Part shown: positions 62,032 to 64,000 of the stretch, one piece after another
How positions within the stretch are numbered: position 1 is the first letter of the stretch
How the letters are laid out: each line of letters opens with the position of its first letter
Source: JAUNSR01 sp036655355
GTDB taxonomy: Bacteria > Bacteroidota > Bacteroidia > Bacteroidales > JAUNSR01
Direction: 5' to 3'
Length of the DNA stretch: 64,000 nucleotides
NCBI GenBank assembly: GCA_036655355.1
Contig: JAVVQG010000012.1
Location: 1-64,000 of the forward strand
Made by a program: the position numbers and the translations under genes
Notes under the pieces: model-generated
The model's database searches: none
What the model was told of the DNA's origin: nothing
What the model saw: the letters and a program-made list of their open reading frames with translations, nothing else

Positions 62032-62347
62032 TTAAGCGAAATACATGAGTTCAAGAAATTAGCTAATTAAATACGGTATAATAATTGCGGCGAATGAAGA
62101 CATCCGGTTAAAAAGGATCGGTAGCAAGTTTAGTTAACTCGGTGCATAAATTCAATGAATAAAAACGTGGATTGAAGGCCGAAAATAAACACCGCAAATG
62201 ATTTCCGCAATTGAACACTGCAAATCTGCTCTGAGAATAAACTCCGAACACGAAGTGTTTTATTAATTCTCTTGAACTGAATTCAGCGGATTAATGCGGA
62301 GTATAAAAGTAATGAATAACGGACGGTGATTTATTTTGAAAAACATG
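62032..62347. other. Gene-free stretch after the OmpA gene
   Basis: Roughly 315 bases without a convincing ORF. It has internal partial repeats (CCGCAAATGATTTCCGCAATT, GCAAATCTGCTC, GCGGATTAATGCGGAG) and ends at a terminator hairpin. It may be a long 3' untranslated region or encode a small RNA. Confidence 0.45.
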
Positions 62348-62385
62348 ATCCGGTAAGAGCTATGACTTTTACCGGATTTTTATTG
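62348..62385 (+). terminator. Intrinsic terminator
   Basis: ATCCGGTAA pairs with TTACCGGAT around a 12-base loop, followed by TTTTATT. It closes the OmpA transcript or a separate RNA. Confidence 0.75.
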
Positions 62386-62406
62386 TCATTTTCTAAGGGA
62401 AGAGCG

Positions 62407-62433
62407 AAGTTACATAAAAGGTTTTTGTAACTT
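62407..62433. promoter_or_regulatory. Perfect inverted repeat upstream of the cytochrome bd genes
   Basis: AAGTTACA (62407-62414) and TGTAACTT (62426-62433) are exact inverted copies with an 11-base spacer, 64 bases before the DUF4492 start. It may be an operator for oxygen- or redox-responsive control, or an RNA hairpin. There is no T-run directly after it. Confidence 0.5.
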
Positions 62434-62496
62434 AACAGAACAAAAAAATAATGAAGCTGTTATAAATATGAGTGTTATTCTTAAATCATACATTTT

Positions 62497-62727
62497 GTGA
62501 AATTATCAAAGACATTTCCGGGTAGGGTATTTTACTTTTACTTGAACGGGTTTAGAGAGATGACTCTTGGGAAAACTCTGTGGGTTATCATTTTAGTGAA
62601 GCTATTCATTCTTTTTGCAATACTCAAGGTTTTCTTTTTTCCTAATTTTCTGAACTCGAAAGGAGAGTCAGATCAAGAGAAAGCCGATTATGTAAGAAAA
62701 GAGATTATTGAACGCAAAAATTCTTAA
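62497..62727 (+). CDS. DUF4492 protein (cytochrome bd accessory)
   Basis: A 76-residue protein with one membrane helix (LWVIILVKLFILFAILKVFFF) and a conserved FYFYLNGFREMTLGKTLW segment before it. DUF4492 is found in front of cydA in Bacteroidetes, and cydA follows here 11 bases on. It starts with GTG at 62497; the conserved segment begins too early for the later ATG. The proposed role is help in assembly or stability of the bd oxidase; this is inferred from context only. Confidence 0.85.
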   Translation: MKLSKTFPGRVFYFYLNGFREMTLGKTLWVIILVKLFILFAILKVFFFPNFLNSKGESDQEKADYVRKEIIERKNS

Positions 62728-62738
62728 TATTAAAACAT

Positions 62739-64000
62739 ATGGATGAACTAACCACTACATTGGTCGATTGGTCGAGAGGGCAGTTTGCTTTAACGGCTAT
62801 GTATCACTGGCTTTTTGTGCCGCTTACGTTGGGGTTATCCATGATTATGGCAATTTGCGAAAGTATTTATTTCCGCAGCGGAGATGAAACCTGGAAGAAA
62901 ATTACCAAATTCTGGATGACTTTATTCGGAGTAAATTTTGCTATCGGGATTGCAACCGGTATTATTCTCGAATTTCAGTTCGGAACCAACTGGTCTAACT
63001 ATAGTTGGTTTGTAGGGGACATTTTTGGTGCACCCCTAGCCATAGAGGGAATCATGGCATTTTTCCTTGAATCGATATTCTCAGCAGTAATGTTTTTCGG
63101 ATGGAATAAGGTAAGTAAAGGTTTTCACCTAACAGCCACTTGGCTTACCACTATCGGAGCATCTTTATCTGCATTGTGGATTCTAGTTGCAAACGCGTGG
63201 ATGCAGCATCCGGTAGGAATGCGCTTTAATCCGGAGACAGTGCGTAATGAAATGGTCAATTTCTCAGAAGTAATCTTTTCTCCCGTTGCGGTAAATAAAT
63301 TCCTTCATACGGTTATTTCATCGTGGGTATTGGGTTCTGTCTTTGTAATCGGAGTAAGTTGCTGGTTCCTAATTAAAAACCGTAACAGTGTATTGGCGCT
63401 TAAAAGTATCAAAGTGGCTACATTATTCGGACTGTTCTCCATTCTAGCCACATTGATTACAGGCGATGATACCGCAAAAGTGGTAGCGAAGGTTCAGCCG
63501 ATGAAACTCGCTGCAATGGAAGGGTTGTATCATGGAAGTACGGATCAGAGTATTGTGGCTTTCGGTATCTTAAATCCCGAGAAGAGGTTTGATAACAATG
63601 AAAAGGAATTTCTCTTTGCAGTGAAAATTCCTGGAATGTTGTCTTGGTTGGCACACGGTGATACCGATGCTTTTGTAGCCGGAGTAAACGATTATATAAA
63701 GGGTGGTTACGAAGCGGAAACGCTTGAAGGGGAGAAATTCATCGTGCCTTCCGTGGATGAAAGAATCTCTCAGGGTCAGAAAGCACTTGGTGCTCTGAAC
63801 GGTTTCATTGAGGCAAAGAATGTAGGCGATAATGAGTCTGCTGCCCTTTACCAAACGGTTCTGGATGAGAACTATGCTAATTTCGGCTATGGTTACGTGA
63901 CGGATGTTGCACAGATTGTTCCTCCGGTAGCAATTACCTTCTATGCTTTCCATATCATGGTGATTCTCGGTTTCTATTTCCTAATGTTCTTTGTCGTGAT
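62739..64000 (+). CDS. cydA: Cytochrome bd ubiquinol oxidase subunit I (partial)
   Basis: The first 420 codons of CydA, cut by the window end. This inner-membrane subunit binds quinol and hemes b558, b595 and d and reduces oxygen to water. The early histidine in MYHWLFVPLTLGLSM is the heme ligand equivalent to E. coli H19, and VNKFLHTVISSW carries the likely H186 equivalent. Hydrophobic helices GVNFAIGIATGIILEFQFG and IFSAVMFFGWNKV fit the family. The start is ATG at 62739 (M-D-E-L). Translation runs off the window without a stop; cydB should follow. Confidence 0.95.
   Translation, partial: MDELTTTLVDWSRGQFALTAMYHWLFVPLTLGLSMIMAICESIYFRSGDETWKKITKFWMTLFGVNFAIGIATGIILEFQFGTNWSNYSWFVGDIFGAPLAIEGIMAFFLESIFSAVMFFGWNKVSKGFHLTATWLTTIGASLSALWILVANAWMQHPVGMRFNPETVRNEMVNFSEVIFSPVAVNKFLHTVISSWVLGSVFVIGVSCWFLIKNRNSVLALKSIKVATLFGLFSILATLITGDDTAKVVAKVQPMKLAAMEGLYHGSTDQSIVAFGILNPEKRFDNNEKEFLFAVKIPGMLSWLAHGDTDAFVAGVNDYIKGGYEAETLEGEKFIVPSVDERISQGQKALGALNGFIEAKNVGDNESAALYQTVLDENYANFGYGYVTDVAQIVPPVAITFYAFHIMVILGFYFLMFFVV

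Overview
The window looks like a chromosomal segment of a Bacteroidales bacterium. Evidence: repeated promoters of the Bacteroidetes sigma-ABfr type (TTG, 19-21 bases, TAnnTTTG), fimbrillin-type lipoproteins, a TonB-dependent BtuB next to a BtuG-type (DUF5074) surface lipoprotein, DUF4492 in front of cydA, DUF4494, and two proteins with type IX secretion C-terminal signals. A Parabacteroides, Dysgonomonas or related member is plausible. The genus cannot be fixed from sequence reading alone. Most of the window is ordinary housekeeping chromosome. Mobile DNA is seen only as the end of one insertion sequence at the left edge.

Layout. 0-1.3 kb: an IS3-like end, a thiS gene with an unusual C-terminus, and a HAD phosphatase. 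1.3-9.7 kb: a PD-(D/E)XK nuclease (AddB-like), a predicted beta-helix protein of unknown role, a large secreted TPR protein and guaA. 9.8-13.1 kb: a predicted extracellular nuclease and a leucine-rich-repeat protein, convergent, both with a type IX-like tail. 13.3-20.7 kb (all minus): galM, a sugar MFS transporter, galK, a NrtR/AraR-type regulator with a dead Nudix box, tkt and rpiB, i.e. galactose use joined to the pentose phosphate pathway. 20.8-24.3 kb: a dihydroorotate-dehydrogenase-like gene and an engB-guaD-DUF4494-yggS operon. 24.4-26.8 kb: recR, a membrane protein, a GNAT acetyltransferase and convergent YqgE.

27.1-30.8 kb: a tight operon of a B12-binding radical SAM enzyme, a family 2 glycosyltransferase and an aminotransferase, which looks like an uncharacterised small pathway. 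30.9-31.3 kb: tRNA-Asp(GTC) with promoter and terminator, then a GC-rich 22-base tandem repeat. 31.3-35.8 kb: a three-gene fimbrillin (pilus) operon. 36.1-40.8 kb: a PepSY-type membrane protein, a GH123/DUF4091 glycosidase, an F420-reductase-like NADP-binding protein and an APC antiporter. 40.9-47.1 kb: nadE, a large transglutaminase-like lipoprotein, a Cof-type HAD phosphatase and a hypothetical gene.

47.2-60.5 kb (all minus) is the main system: a cobalamin-riboswitch operon running btuB, btuG, cobQ, threonine-phosphate decarboxylase, cbiB, a BtuF-like binding protein, cobU, cobT, cobS, cobC and finally a PIF1-like helicase. It covers surface capture of corrinoids plus the late steps (amidation, aminopropanol arm, nucleotide loop). 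No corrin-ring genes and no BtuC/BtuD are in the window. The radical SAM operon is a possible B12 consumer. 60.7-64 kb: an OmpA-family protein, then DUF4492 and cydA (cut by the window end), the start of a cytochrome bd oxidase operon.
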